A stretch of 64,000 bases of DNA from Tetmemena sp. SeJ-2015. Lineage: Eukaryota; Ciliophora; Spirotrichea; Sporadotrichida; Oxytrichidae. The stretch is from NCBI GenBank assembly GCA_027382625.1, contig JAJKFJ010022543.1:1-64000 (forward strand). The letters are read 5' to 3'. Of this stretch, positions 20,849-33,500 are shown piece after piece; within the stretch, counting starts at the first letter, position 1, and the number at the start of each line of letters is the position of its first letter. The notes under the pieces are model-generated. The model saw only the letters and a list, made by a program, of their open reading frames with translations. It did no database searches and was not told the DNA's origin. Both the position numbers and the translations under genes were made by a program.

Positions 20849-23800
20849 TCATAAAATACTATAGATATTTATATTGACAAGTTTCAATATAGCTGACTAT
20901 TAAAATATCATATCATTTATTTAATATTTTTTTAATTCTGACAAAATAATTAAAATGTTAATTAAGTCTCTTTGTATCTAGCTAGACCTCTAGTTCTGCT
21001 TTTATTATTGCTCCTACAATGATGGTCGAGCTATCACACTATCAGATTGCCTTCTATCTGTCAGCTTTACAGATTCAACCATCTTCTGCCCTCCAAAGTC
21101 TAAAATATTGTTGCTAGAAGATGTCTGTTATAAATAAAATTTATTGAAATTTTCAAATTAGTTTATTATTTCATCAATTTAATTTAAAGATTTTCTTAAT
21201 TATAATTTGGTTTAAGTCAAATCAGTTTTGATTTGCAAAAATAAGTTGAAGAATTTGAGAATTTAAATTAAAAAAAAATATTTTTAAATCATAATTCACT
21301 TATGAGCAATAAAAATTTTAAATAGCAAAAACTTACTATTTTTGATTGGTTATTATAAAAAAATGAAGATAAAATATCTATATAGGATTAAATTCGTTTA
21401 AAGTTACATTTAAGTTAATATAATTGAGAATTCCCAATTTAAATTAGATACTTATCTCTAATGAAGATGCTGAAATTGAGGAAAATCTTTCCCATCAAAA
21501 TCTCCAGACTCTTCTTCTTCAACCCATTTTTATCTTTTAATTGAGGCTAAATTTTCCTAAGATCTTTGAATTATATAGTCTGTTCAATTGGAAGAGGATT
21601 CTCATCTTCGAAATGCTTCTGTTGTTATTTCTGAAGCTTTCTAATTTATTCATTTGTAGAGGAAACAGATATTTCAGAGGCTCTACTCTTAAGAGCAGGC
21701 TAAGCTGGATCGTTTCTGCTTCCCTCATCAAAGAATTGCATGTTGGCATGTTTATTAGTGAGCTATCTTGACTGCTTTGAATTAGTGGTGGAACTTACAG
21801 CTTGATTAAAAGCAGTTTGAGCAGTTGTAGTTGGACTTATGATTTAGTTGGTCATGCTTTTTAATTAGCTATAGTCTATTCTGCTCTCTTCAATCATGCT
21901 GGTATGATCCATGAGTTGAGTCCTCCCATATCTCTCCTCTTCTATAGGAGAGTGGCCAAGTCCATGATCTTACTCCTTCTCACTTTCATCAACCTATTCT
22001 TCAAACTTCTGAGGTATACTTCTTCTGAGCTTTTAGTAACTTTGAAGCTTAGATTTCTTGCTTTCTTCTTCATCCCTTCGGAAGAATTAATATCCTCCAC
22101 TTAAAAATAAGATCTATTTATAAGCCACTGTTTCTCTGTAGATCTTGTTGTTATGAGATTGCAGATTTCTCTCTATCATGTGCTGCTAAGTACTTCCTGA
22201 AGACTGATGTCATCTCTCTTTGCTAGAGTGGCTTATTTAAAATAACTTCACTACTACAAAGCGCTCGTTCTTCTCGACATAGCCTCCTGAGTAACTCTAA
22301 ATCATAAAATCACGCATTTTCTCTTAATAAGATAAATGTTAAAGAAGGGCTGATTATCGCTTGCTCTTGTACCATCAATTGCAGAACTTGTCTAATCAGT
22401 TTGATTGCTCTATCTTTGAGAGTATTAGTTAGAGATTAATGAGCTCTGCCTTGAGTTTCGGATAGAGGAAATTTACTCTCCAGCAACATCCATAGGGGAT
22501 TGTATCTGAGAATTTGAAAAGTACTGGAACTAGTTAGGTTCATAAATTTATATCGGCTAGCTTTTCCTCTCTTCTGGTGAAATGGATTTTGAAGTTTAGG
22601 ATATCTATATTTAAATTGCCAATTTAAGTATTATTTTATCTCTGCATTATCATCCTCAAAATAATCTTCTTATTCATTATCACCATAATTGTCTATACTC
22701 TACCCATTCCTGAGATTATTTTACTCAAATTTCCTGTATTCTTCTTCATCTTCCTCTTAAGGCTCTTAATCCTCATCTTCCTAAAAGTCCTAGTCTTATT
22801 CTGACTGGGAAAGCACATCTTAATCCTCTTGATTCTGCTGCTGATATTCTTCATCATAGACTGCATCCTAATGAGCGTCTGCATCTTGCTCAGTCATACT
22901 GTAAAACTCCTCATCTTATTACCTATAATTAAAATCAATTGTATCTTGACCCTGGTTTCCTGAATTGATGTCTTCCTCACTATCGCTTTATTATCGGTTG
23001 GGCTTGATGATGCTGCAGCTTTTATTGACTATCATTTCATTAGCTCGAAAGTGTGGCTGCTCATTGAAGTTTGCCTGCTCCATTAATCGCTTAGGAATCA
23101 GCTGGCTATGTTAATTATATTAGAGTGATCCTTAAATTCTAGAACCAATCTCAAACTTGTTCATGCTATTGGGAGTAAGGTAAAATAGATAATGAGTCTT
23201 ATCTACTTGTTGACTCCAGGAAGCCTTTGAGATATTTCCCATGGTTTAATTTTCTCTGTGCATGATGCCTCCTTGGAAAGCATTGAACATCTCACTGGAA
23301 TTGATAGGAGGGCGAAGTAGCTTGATTTGGGAGAGTGAAGTTGGAGATGCCAATTGAGTGGTAACTTAGAAAGAGGATTGGTTAACCTATGAAGAATTTA
23401 TCTGTTTGATGTTTTAAGGCTACTTTCTAGTAATGCTGCTACTGTTTATCAGCTTGGAATTGTTTCCCAATTAAGACAGATTGCCTTCTTCATTATCGTT
23501 TAGAACCTCATTAAAACCAAAGATAGCTTCAATAAATTAGGGAAGTTACAGATATACGTATGAATTATGAAATCAATCAATTAAAGAATCGCTCACCAGT
23601 CTACACTAAGTTTGGCAACCAAAATTATCATATGAGTTTGTTCTTAATTCATTTCTTGATAGAACAATCTGCAAGTAGGCATTCTGGGTGAGTATAAATA
23701 AAGTTAAAAATGTCATACGTCTTAATAAATTTGAGCCAAAATTATAGAATAGTTGAGCGCTTATGTTAAAATTACAGAGATAATATGATGATATTGCTTT

Positions 23801-24932
23801 TTAAATAAGCTTTAGCTCTGCTTCAATCTCTGAATAGAATTTTTAAATTAACTTATAAATTAATTCTAAAATCAAATAAACTCTATGCTATAATAAAATC
23901 TATAATTTCCACTTATAAATTAATAAGATTCTTGTCTGATGGACATTGAAACTTAATTCGTTCTTTCAGTCTGAATATTTTAAAATAAATTAAAATTATT
24001 TTGAATAGCATGGTGAGGGAATCGATTAGCTTGCGATTGCGCTAAAACTGAAGCTGAACTTGAGCTCATCATTTCATCAATATTATTATCATCTCCCTCA
24101 TCTTCCTCCTCTTCTTCTCTCTAATCACTGAGATTATTCCTGGATACTTATTCTTGTCCATCTTCCTCATCCTCGTTTCTCTGGTAATTCAATCCTGATT
24201 CATCTCTAAGTTAGATAGAATAAAAATAAGAATAAGTATATTTGTTAGGGTTGAGGTCTCTTTGATATAGAAATAAGATTTTGAGAGGCAGAGGTTTAAA
24301 TTCCTAATTGAGATGCACTTTACTAGTTGACTGTTCTATTTTAAGAGATATCTGTTTGCGCCGGGTAATTTTTATGCTTGTAATTTACTATGTTGATCGA
24401 TGAAGTGGGAGTAGGTTGACTCTAGGCCGCTCCATATCCGGCATCTCCATTTTAGTTTTAACTCAAAAATTATTTTAAGAAAAGGTAATAGTTGAAAAAG
24501 ATCATATTATGTGGCGAGGTAGAACTTTCATTTTGATTGCTCTATGGTAATTGATACTACATTATTCTGGGATTGCTCTTCTAACTCCATGAATTTAAAT
24601 TTATATAAAATGTTATGAGGCTGAGTCCTGATCACTTCCCTATAAATTCTGTAAGTATTCCATTTTCAAATAGAAATGATAAAGATCTTCAACGGTATTA
24701 CAGTTTGTTTGCGCTTCGCAGTTTGTCCCTCATTTGAAACAGATTGAGATTGCTTTGACTTCCTGGACAGATCAATGCTAATTACGCTTGGTGGTTAAAG
24801 CCCAATCTAATAAAAATAATTCTGCTGATTAGAGAACGGCGGCTGCTCTGAGAGTTTTAGGGATTATTGATAGTAAGAGGGGGTTGATGTGATCGAGTTG
24901 GACACCGAAGGTTTATTATTGTTAAACTCCAT
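20849..24932 (-). CDS. giant acidic/Gln-rich protein with several conserved-looking blocks
   Basis: Starts at ATG 24932 (MEFNNNKPSVSNSITSTPS). Blocks that look folded are PLPLKILFLYQRDLNPNKYT (24.25 kb), QNAYLQIVLSRNELRTNSY (23.65 kb), WQFKYRYPKLQNPFHQKRG (22.6 kb) and ARLCREERALCSSEVILNK (22.25 kb). Between them lie Asp/Glu/Gln runs (EEDEEEYRKFEQ). A 27-nt GT-AG intron near 22.29-22.31 kb removes an in-frame TGA and keeps frame. The C-terminus near 21.05 kb reads NNILDFGGQKMVESVKLTD; I place the stop at 20849. Junctions near 21.5 and 23.58 kb are unresolved. It lies head to tail with the 16586-20685 gene. The function is unknown. Confidence 0.6.
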
Positions 24933-25168
24933 CGTAATTTATATAACTTGATTTCAAATTATTCTTAATCCTAGTCTCTATCATCATCATACTTTATTAT
25001 AAAGCAGATTAATATGATAGGAAGGATAGAGTGCTTCAATTGGAAGTATAATTATAAACAAGAATAATGGTATTGTAGAGAGCGGCTAAGTCTACTCAGA
25101 ACCAAAATATCTCTTCAATTACTATAAAGATTATTATTATTTTGAGTATAATTAGACAAAGTGGATAA

Positions 25169-27137
25169 ATGATAAAGCTGGTGATGATTTCAGCCATTTC
25201 CGCAGCGGTTTTCTTAGCTTAAACTGAGGCTAGATCTAGTATGCCCGCAAAAAGGGAAATACACATTCAAGGTAAAATAAATATTTTAAAATTCTCAGAA
25301 ACAACCAAGGATATTGCCAATTCTTTCAAAGCTCCTCAATAATTAGATGGAATAGATCAGCTCTTCAGTTCCAAAAGTGGCCTTAAAAATTAGCCTCAAC
25401 AAAACTTGGAAGAATTATTTTATTCTTCTTTAATCTAAGACATTAATCAATTATTCAGGTAAATAAATTTAAACTTTTTCTTTTATCAATAAATTCTGAG
25501 TTAAAAAGATTATAGGAGTTTAATTTCATTTATAAACTCTTAAATTGACTTTAATTTTAAAGAAACAGTCTAAAACGTTTTGGATGACGAAACTATGAGT
25601 GAATATATGAGATTGAGACAGTCAATGACACCACCTACTAAACCGTGGGTTGACACAACTAACTATACCGACTACCTTAAAATTGGAAATGCTTTCCTCA
25701 CTGGAGCTTAAACTAACTAATACTCGGCTAATGCTTCAAATTGCTTTAGCAGGTCTCTGTATAGTAATAAATAGCAATTGTTGTCAAATCTAAAATATGT
25801 ATGTTGTTTTCAAGCAGCTTTATATTTACCAGTGGAGTTTTAATTTAATATTTCTTCTATGTGGAGGCTCTACTATGGTAACTTCCAAGACCAGGTTTTC
25901 AACACAACCTTCTTTATTGCAAATGCAACTAACTCTCTCATGGTTTGTTTGGATGCTATTGAGAACTTTAAATAGATTAAAATATTAACTACAACGAGTA
26001 CGTGAACACCTGGATGGCTGAATTCCCCAACGGTTTTACTGGAGTTCTCACTGCTTTCTTCTAAAACTTGATTGGAAATGCTATCACTCTCACGAAATTT
26101 AATCAGTTCTTAATATTTCAAATTCCAGGTTACAATTACTGCATAGATTTCATATTTTTAATTAAATAAGTAGATTGAAGCGTAAGAAATTTGTCCTCTT
26201 TTTTTCCTCCTAATTTACGTTCTATATTGCTGTGATTAATTTAATTTAAATGTAAGTTTTATATCAGCTAAATTCTCCATAAAATATTATTATAAAAAAT
26301 TATTATTCGCATAAATATTTTATTATAATATCAAATTATAGTAAAATGTCTAAGAATGAAAGAATCTAATTTTTTTAACTTTTATAAACTTAGTTTTAGA
26401 ATATTAGTCAAGATTGGGCAGGCCTAGCAAATACTGTGGGCAAGTTGACAAAGTTGCTGATAGTTTTCTCTCCAATTGAATCTGATTCTTTAGTGAGTAG
26501 TTCTAAAAAGGCCCTCCCTAATCCTAAAGAAGCTTATCTCAAAAGACTCGAATCTCCTATCCTTGAATAGACAAGCACAGACACCCCAACTGACACCTCT
26601 GGTGCTACTTTGCCATCCGCTACTGGCTCTGGTATCTAAAAGATTTCATCTCTTGGAGGTTTGATGGGATTGCTTCGCGGTTTTATCGAAGGCTCAAAAA
26701 CAGCTACCACAAAGAACATGACCAATTGTCAGGATAAAACAGAGCAGAAGTGGGACCTAGGTGTTTCAAACTTAGTCAACTATACAATCGATGGAAAATA
26801 CTACGATGCTGGCTTTGTTTTATTAGACATGATCTACAATACCCATAACATCTTATTAATACAAATTCTAATCACAGTTGCTTGCTACACAGGTATGACT
26901 GAGATGGCTTAAGGTTTTGTAACTTACACTAGTCAGCTAGCCCCTAGTGTAGTGATGGATAATACTGTCTACAATTTCGGAAACATATTTGACGCTATCA
27001 GAGATGTAGTCCTGTTTCTTACTTCTTCTCCAAGAGGAGAATTCGACTTGCCTTATGAAGCTGGGTATGCTTTGGGAGCAGCCACATATGAAATTATGCA
27101 ACCCTCACCAACAAAGAAGGGAGGGAATCCATTTTGA
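25169..27137 (+). CDS. secreted or vesicle protein with signal peptide
   Basis: ATG 25169 opens a clear signal peptide (MIKLVMISAISAAVFLAQTEA). The body carries Cys pairs and many Asn/Thr (VCCFQAALYLPVEF; NTTFFIANATNSLMVCLDAI; TTKNMTNCQDKTEQKWDLG; YNTHNILLIQILITVACYTG), as in an extracellular, N-glycosylated, disulfide-bonded protein. Stop is TGA 27135-27137. An intron opens near 25461 (GTAAATAAA). A one-codon-offset shift near 25968-25988 is explained by a short TTAA-flanked segment. An intron spans about 26.15-26.40 kb. It diverges from the minus gene starting at 24932. No family was recognised. Confidence 0.65.
25968..25984 (+). other. possible short IES with TTAA pointer
   Basis: TTAA occurs at 25968, 25977 and 25985. 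Deleting 17 bp (25968-25984) or 8 bp (25977-25984) both restore the frame into NYNEYVNTWMAEFPNG. The two options differ only in a few residues. The sequence is too AT-rich to rule out chance. Confidence 0.4.
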
Positions 27138-27391
27138 TCAGTTTAAAGTAGAAGAGAATTATCTGACGATGCAACTTTTCATAATATGTCATGAAATAGG
27201 GCAAGTGATTCCTATAAGTCCTTTGAATATCGAAATACTTTTCATCTCTACATTCAATTTTATATCGTCTTCTCTAATACTGACGCCTTCTGATTTATCA
27301 TAATGAGTATCCTCCTTTTTCAATTACAATCATAGAGAAGGAATAGCATTTTAAAGATTTGTAAATAATCTTAATTATAACTAATTTTGGA

Positions 27392-28272
27392 ATGCATAAT
27401 TGGTAGGAAAGGAGTCTTTTTGCAAGATTAAGAAAGTATTTCTAGTTTTCAGACGTCCTACTTTTATGCTTTCTACCTCTCATTTCGATTATTTTGCTTT
27501 TCGTTTCAGCTATAAAGAGAAACATTGTGTTTAACTACGTGGCAATTATTTTTGGGTTTCCCATTTACTTCATTCAACACTAGGCTTTTCTGGTAACGCA
27601 CGAGCAAGAATATGGTACGACGATTTAAAGGAGACAATTAATGCAAGACATGTCTCTTATTCCAAGGTACTATCTCAGACTCAGGGAAAACAAAAGGAAT
27701 GTTAATATAGTTGGAGCATCTTTACTTCTCTGCTACTCTATTTTCAACATATATGGCATTACAAAACAGTACTTATTTTAATGTTATTATCATTTTTTTA
27801 AGTTTAATTTACCTGAAATGAAATTTATTTTATCAAGACCTTTTAAAATATTTGCTGAGACTTATCTTTTGTTATAGTCTAAGAAATTATTTTGAATTAC
27901 TAAATGAATTATTTAAAAGAAGGGTAATTAATTGAGTAGTACAACGCATGCAGTAATTGTGAAATGGAGCCCTCCCAGAAGTTGTACCTAGCTTCTACAA
28001 TTTTGAATTTCATAATGGTAACGCACATGCTAGTAATTTACGTAATAAAGGCCATAAACATGCTTTTGCTATTCCTGCTAGTAACTCCAGTCATGTATAT
28101 GCTAGAAGCTATCCTATTAAGGTACCCATAGCTTCCTTGGAATTAAGATGTGGTACCTCTTCGACCAGAAAATAACGATTTATAGCCGCCTGCGGGATAG
28201 AGAGGCCAATAGAATAATGCGAACCAATAAAATAATGCAAACATTCCAGGGATGATGGCAAACTAGAACTGA
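27392..28272 (+). CDS. multi-pass membrane protein, paralog A
   Basis: Starts ATG 27392 (MHNWQERSLFARLRKYFQ) and ends TGA 28270-28272. Hydrophobic segments are at VLLLCFLPLISIILLFVSAI, VAIIFGFPIYFIQ, ASLLLCYSIFNIY, ILNFIMVTHMLVIYVI and NMLLLFLLVTPVMYMLEAI. A conserved polar motif QHQAFLVTHEQ sits between helices 2 and 3, and a Cys motif NACSNCEM precedes helix 4. The C-tail is Asn/Gln-rich. The 170-bp segment 27768-27937 must be removed to join exons. It is clearly homologous along its length to the gene at 29127-29832, so this is a tandem duplicate pair. The function is unknown. Confidence 0.75.
27768..27937 (+). other. 170-bp IES with AGTAC pointer
   Basis: AGTAC occurs at 27768-27772 and 27938-27942. 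Removing one copy and the spacer joins KQY directly to NACSNCEM, matching GNQY-NECNGCGM of the paralog. GT-AG splicing at this site would give the wrong frame. The interior is AT-rich with no frame. Confidence 0.85.
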
Positions 28273-29126
28273 GGTTAAGAAGTACCAAATTAGTAGGATA
28301 GAGCAAATTAAAGAGATTAATAATAAGTAGGTCAAAGAGCAAACATTATTTAATGCACCATTTGCATGGAAGACATTGACATTACTCTTTTTCCTAATCT
28401 AGATGGAAATATTCCACACGATATCGTCTAACTTGATTAAATTTTTTCATATTCACTATTAGCTCTTTAAATTTTATTAAGGTTCTAATCTAATAAAATC
28501 TAAAATAAAGCTTATTCATTCAAAAAAATAATCAGACAATTATTTTTTCATAATTTTAGATCTTGTTATAGTATAAAAAATACATGACATCTTAGTGTTG
28601 TTAAGTAAATCTGTGCTAATATTTTAGTGATTTTAAATAAAAGAAATTATGAATAAAAGCTTAAGAATTTAAATAAAATTTGAATGCTTTTTAAATAGGC
28701 ATTTAATCAGTTATTTTTTATAATTTTTTAATTCGAGTGTGAACAATTTAAAAAATTGTGTTAATTAAATGATTGTAGCAGAGCTCACATATTTCATAGA
28801 GTTTGTATCAGAAGTTGGCTATAGAGAAATCAACATTGCCCCTTGTGCCGTCAACCTAACCTCAATATATACTGATATGCATCGCGCAGCATTTTTTAAT
28901 GAGATTTGGTATAAAAACGAAGAATATACTTTTATGTTTTATATTTATAATTTGTACCATTTAAAATAATACTGTTAAATAAATTGCATAATTGTAGTTT
29001 AAGATTTTAAAATAAAAAATATAGGTAAATATTGAGAGGCAAAAATGTGAATTTCTTAACTGTATAAATAAATATAGGCCCTGTGCGAAGTATTTATAAA
29101 GTGGTGATTTAAAATCATAATTGGAA
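28273..29126. other. AT-rich spacer between the paralogs
   Basis: 854 bp. One short plus-strand frame at 28769-28969 (MIVAELTYFIEFVSEVGY) has credible composition but no partner exon; it could be a relic or a misplaced coding segment. The remainder shows nothing recognisable. Confidence 0.35.
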
Positions 29127-29832
29127 ATGTCTTAATTATAAAATCGAACCCTCTTCGAGAAATTAAGATCTTATACTGACCTCTCGGACGTTGTAGTCCT
29201 TTGCTCTTTGCCAATAGTTTCATTGGTGATGCTTATACTTTCAATAGTTTACCGTCCCTTCTTGTTCAACATACTTTCACTAGTTTTAGCACTACCCATC
29301 TACTACTACCAACACCAAACTTTCCTGATAACTCATGAGGACATCTATGCTTAGACATCGTATAGGAAAAAGCTTTTCCTTCTATGCTCGCTAAATTGGA
29401 AGTACTTTAACAGACTGAAGGGTAATAAGAGGTGCGTTAACGGCCTTGGGTTGGTGCTACTGATTCTTTTTTCAACCTTCAATCTGTATGCTATCGGAAA
29501 CTAGTACAAAAATAAGTAGAAATGATTGAAGTATGATTTGAAAGTACAATGAGTGCAACGGATGCGGAATGGAGGTTTCTTAGCTGTTCTATTTGGCTTC
29601 GACAATCCTGAATATGGCTTTGATCTGTCACATATTTTTCATCTACCTAATCAAAGTTATAAACGTGCTTTTGCTTCTATTGATCGTGACACCAATAGTT
29701 TGGATTCTAAAAATGACTTGTTTCAAGCACTTTGTATTTCCCTGGGATAGAGAGAACATCCAAAGTCAGTCTGTGGTTCCAGTAAATCAAAGCGGTTGTA
29801 ATAAGGATCCAAGGTCCCCAGCAATTCTTTGA
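29127..29832 (+). CDS. multi-pass membrane protein, paralog B
   Basis: Starts ATG 29127 (MSQLQNRTLFEKLRSYTD) and ends TGA 29830-29832. Hydrophobic helices parallel paralog A: VVVLCSLPIVSLVMLILSIV, ILSLVLALPIYYY, GLVLLILFSTFNLYAI, ILNMALICHIFFIYLI and INVLLLLLIVTPIVWILKM. The motif QHQTFLITHED matches QHQAFLVTHEQ of A, and CNGCGMEVSQLFYLASTILN matches CSNCEMEPSQKLYLASTILN. The C-tail differs (short, basic, Ser/Pro). A 40-bp IES sits at the same codon as the 170-bp one in A. Confidence 0.75.
29503..29542 (+). other. 40-bp IES with AGTAC pointer
   Basis: AGTAC occurs at 29503-29507 and 29543-29547. Excision joins GNQY to NECNGCGM in frame. The pointer and position equal those of the IES in the upstream paralog, but the length and interior differ. 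Confidence 0.85.
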
Positions 29833-29881
29833 TATCTATCAACTCATAAATTAAAAAAATATTCTGCTATATAATGAATTT

Positions 29882-30324
29882 ATGAATGGTGATCCCGTGA
29901 TTGAGGTAAACATAAATTCAGGCAGAATCAAATTCAAATCCTGACGAAATCCCAGTATAGCTACTTTATCCAGGAGTATAAGGCGAATAATGATAGAGTA
30001 AGAAGGACAACAAAAGATAACTAAGTTCTCATAAATTTACTCTTCTTATTATAAATTGCTGAGCTTAGCGAAGAAAAAGGTGGATAGGCTATTGAAATTT
30101 CATGTGCAATTTGCTTAGGCGCAATTAAGACTTCGCTTGCTTCATATTTAAGAGACAAAAAGCAAGCTAATATGATCGAGCTAGATTTAACTAAAATAAA
30201 AGATACATATAAATGCTAAGATTGTAATAGTAAACACATATTCCACAAAACTTGCATTAGAGAATGGCTTAAACAAAAGGATGAATGCCCAATGTGCCGT
30301 CAAAGAATCCTCATCTAGATATGA
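29882..30324 (+). CDS. RING-H2 finger protein
   Basis: After removing a 16-nt GT-AG insert (29906-29921) and an 85-bp IES (29983-30067), the frame runs from ATG 29882 (MNGDPVIEAESNSNPDEIP) to TGA 30322-30324. The C-terminal domain is a RING-H2: CAIC, then a long loop, CNSKHIFHKTCIREW, and CPMCRQRI. The first zinc-ligand loop is longer than usual and contains an extra Cys (YKCQDC). RING-H2 proteins are typically E3 ubiquitin ligases that recruit E2 enzymes. About 114 residues, no membrane segment. It lies 50 bp after paralog B on the same strand. Confidence 0.8.
29983..30067 (+). other. 85-bp IES with GCGAA pointer
   Basis: GCGAA occurs at 29983-29987 and 30068-30072. Excision converts YPGVQGE followed by a TGA into YPGVQGEEKGGQAIEISCAIC, continuous with the RING domain. 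GT-AG splicing at nearby sites does not give this frame. Confidence 0.85.
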
Positions 30325-30514
30325 GAACCTTCATCCAATTTAATATATAATCTACACTCTAATTCACTATAATTTTTTTATTTTCTTAATTATTCCTATA
30401 ATGATTAGTTTTAATAATCCAATATCGAATTCTAACCAGACTTAATAATTCAGTAACGCAATTTATAAAGTTCAAAACATCATAATCCTTAATTGTTTTA
30501 AATCTTGCCATTTT

Positions 30515-33500
30515 TCACTATTTTTATCTCCATTATATTATCGGAAGTAAAACTTATTTAAAGAAATCAAAGCTAAATTTAAGCAGGAGCTCCTCTTTTA
30601 GTTGTAGTTTTTGGAATTTTTTCCTAACATCAAAATCATAGATCTTTTCGAGATAGCTATATTTCTTTGTATCAGCTGGAGGTAATTTCTTATCACTGTT
30701 GTTCTCATTTTTCTTTTCCAGAACAGTCTCAAGAATCAAATCATTCACTCCTCTAATGCTCTTCGTAGATTGCTGAGGTATCTGAGTCTATAAGAATAAC
30801 TGCTGTTTTTACTTTTGATTTCTAGTTGCAAAGTATGGCTTCTTGCTAGCTTCAGACGCTTACAAAGTAGATGATATCTAAGATCTATTCTAAATTTTAG
30901 AGAAATAGAGAGCCTCACTCTCATCTGTTATCTTAATTTCTACAGGTTCTAAACTCGAAAATCTTTGTTCTCGTGATTGCTCTGTAGAGTTTAAAATAAA
31001 GTAAAGTAAAGTAAAAGTAAAGTAAAATTTAGGGAATATAAATATTAATCAATTTAAAAACCAGTACTTATTCAGTACTAGTTAATAAATCATACTATTA
31101 TCCTATGTAAAGATGGCTTTTGTTTATATATTTGTAGGGATAACTTTCATTCAGTGGGAAACCACTAGCAATAAAAATTTTCCTACTCGGTTGAGTTTAA
31201 AATTGCTTCAGATCGAATATATTTTATAGGATTCTTCTGCTTAGGGTCATAGACACTTGCAGTCTACTCCTATATAACTTTACTCAGCAGAGGGAACTTC
31301 TTAATGCTTTGAAGATTTTAGAAAGAGCGCTTGTGCTCTTAATTTTTATACCATGCATTCTTAGTGGAGGCAGCACTTTTAGTAGAAAGTATTTGCTTTG
31401 ACGATTCTTCTTTGCGGACTACACTAATTGCATTTGATTCCTTCTTCAAAGAGTCAGTATCGAAATAAGTATCATTATCGATAATTGTCATCTTGTTTAA
31501 TTAACTTTAACTGGCAGTATTACTTTGATAATTTTTAAACAAGGACTCTGTTCTCACATGCTATAGTCGATTCTCATCTGCAGTATGGGGCTTTTCCATC
31601 TCAAAAAATTTTGAGCCTCTAGGTTCAGAAGTGTTAGATTTAGCTCCTTCTATATCTGATTCTTTTAGTGGCTCATTTGTATTAATAAGGAAACTTAGTT
31701 TCTTAATGCCAGTAAAAATAAAAGTTTAATAATTTCCCAGTTCTTAGACTTTACTTCGGTCTATCATTATGAGAAGTATGAGGAGCCAGTGAATTAATTT
31801 GAAAATCAACTGTTGACTTTCTCATATTCTGAATCTAAAAGTTGGCGACAGATAAAGCAGGTTGAAACTTGCTCCTGGTTGAGTTTTGTTAGGAGTCTAA
31901 TCTTCCATTTGCTTGGTCACCTCCATTCCCCACTAGGATTTCATTTATTTTTATCGAACTTTAAAACCTACTTCCTTAACCTATAATCTTGCTTCCATTT
32001 GGATTAGTACCGAAATTGAAATGAGGAACAGTTTAAGAAGCACTTGGATTCGGAGGTACAGAGCTACTCCCTTTTAGTTTCTTACTTATGAGTACTTACC
32101 CATTGGCAACATCTATCTTTTTCACTGCATCTTCAAAATCTTAGACTATCTTGTTTATAAACTCATTCTCACTTTTTTAATAACTACTCAGAGTCTTTTG
32201 AGCTTGAGTATATTTCACATTCGTCTGATGTACACTCATTTTGTCCTAGTTGTAACCTCTTTTGTGCAAAGAATTGAAGAACTTTCTCCTCTATCTCTCT
32301 TTATAAACTCAACAAAAATATTATATCTTGAACTTATCAGTCAAAAGTTTCAAGTTTACGATAGCTTGCTCTTCTTTTTAACTTTTCCAAACATCATCTC
32401 TTTGTATCTCTTCTCAAACTCAGTTTTTTCTTTCTCGTATTAGGCCTTAAGGAAAGAGTTCTCATTAAAATCTTGGTTATCATTGATCTCATTTAAGTGC
32501 TAAGTTTTAAGGCTATCCTTCCCTCTCTGTTTTTTGCTTTATCTATTCTCTAGATTAAGTCTCTAATAGCACTACTCATAGTGCTTATTAAACAGTTTCT
32601 GCATCATTTCAAATTCTGCTGGCATCTATCCCTCCTATGTCAAAATTTCAATTAGGGATTGCCTATTAAACTCTATCTAGTAAAGCAAAACTTTGAAGTG
32701 CAAGGATTGCTAGAAGGTCTCCATTAGTCTTTTCAAAGCACTGTGTAATGACTTCTTCAATTATAACATTAACCAATGAAGATAATTATATATTTGTATT
32801 AGTTGCCATTATCAGATGGTTTCTCAAGCACTTTATCTTGCTCTTTGATTTTTGTCCACAATTCAGTTATCTGAGCTCGTTGTTTGTTTTGAAAGTTCAT
32901 CCTCTCCATAATTTTCTAGGTTAAAGCCTCATCATCTGAAATCCTCTTTAGTATGTTCAAATTATCCTTCTACTGAAGCTTTTTCTTGACTTTTAGTTCA
33001 TAGGTACTCTTCATAAGTTTCTTTATATCGGATTAAGTTTATTTAGCAAACAATTCTATGGACTGATTACTACCTGAATCTTCATCCTCTTCTGAGTCTA
33101 CTGCAAAAACATCGGAGGTCTGCTCTGACTCCTCAGAATTCTGCTAAGAGGTGTCATCCTACTAATTTGAGGGGTTATTACTCGAAGAAGGTATATTAAA
33201 CTAAACACCAGCTCCACCTGCATCCATTAACTTTTTAGGAGAATAAAGATCAAGTGGGGGCACTCTTAAAAGTAAAGAAACATGAATTAAGTTGAATTTG
33301 AATAAAGACTCTTATTGGTTCTGAGTCTGTGCGATTTGTATCATGTATAGTACTTTTTTTATTAGGATTTTTAGTAGGCTTTTGGTATTTGCAGATGAGC
33401 ATCATAAGATCATTAGGGTAATGGAGTAATTTAAGGCTTGGAGGGGAAAATTCTCTTATCTTAAGAAGTTTAGCACATATTTTATTCAGCATATCAAATA

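Noticed and set aside
30998..31030. Tandem AGTAA units as a microsatellite-type regulatory repeat
   Set aside because: They lie inside a predicted IES next to a dispersed repeat, so they are better explained as part of eliminated DNA.
33250..33300. A 9-bp repeat TCTTTATTC at both sides as an IES pointer
   Set aside because: Excision leaves the downstream acidic segment in the wrong frame by one base, so the junction here remains unresolved.
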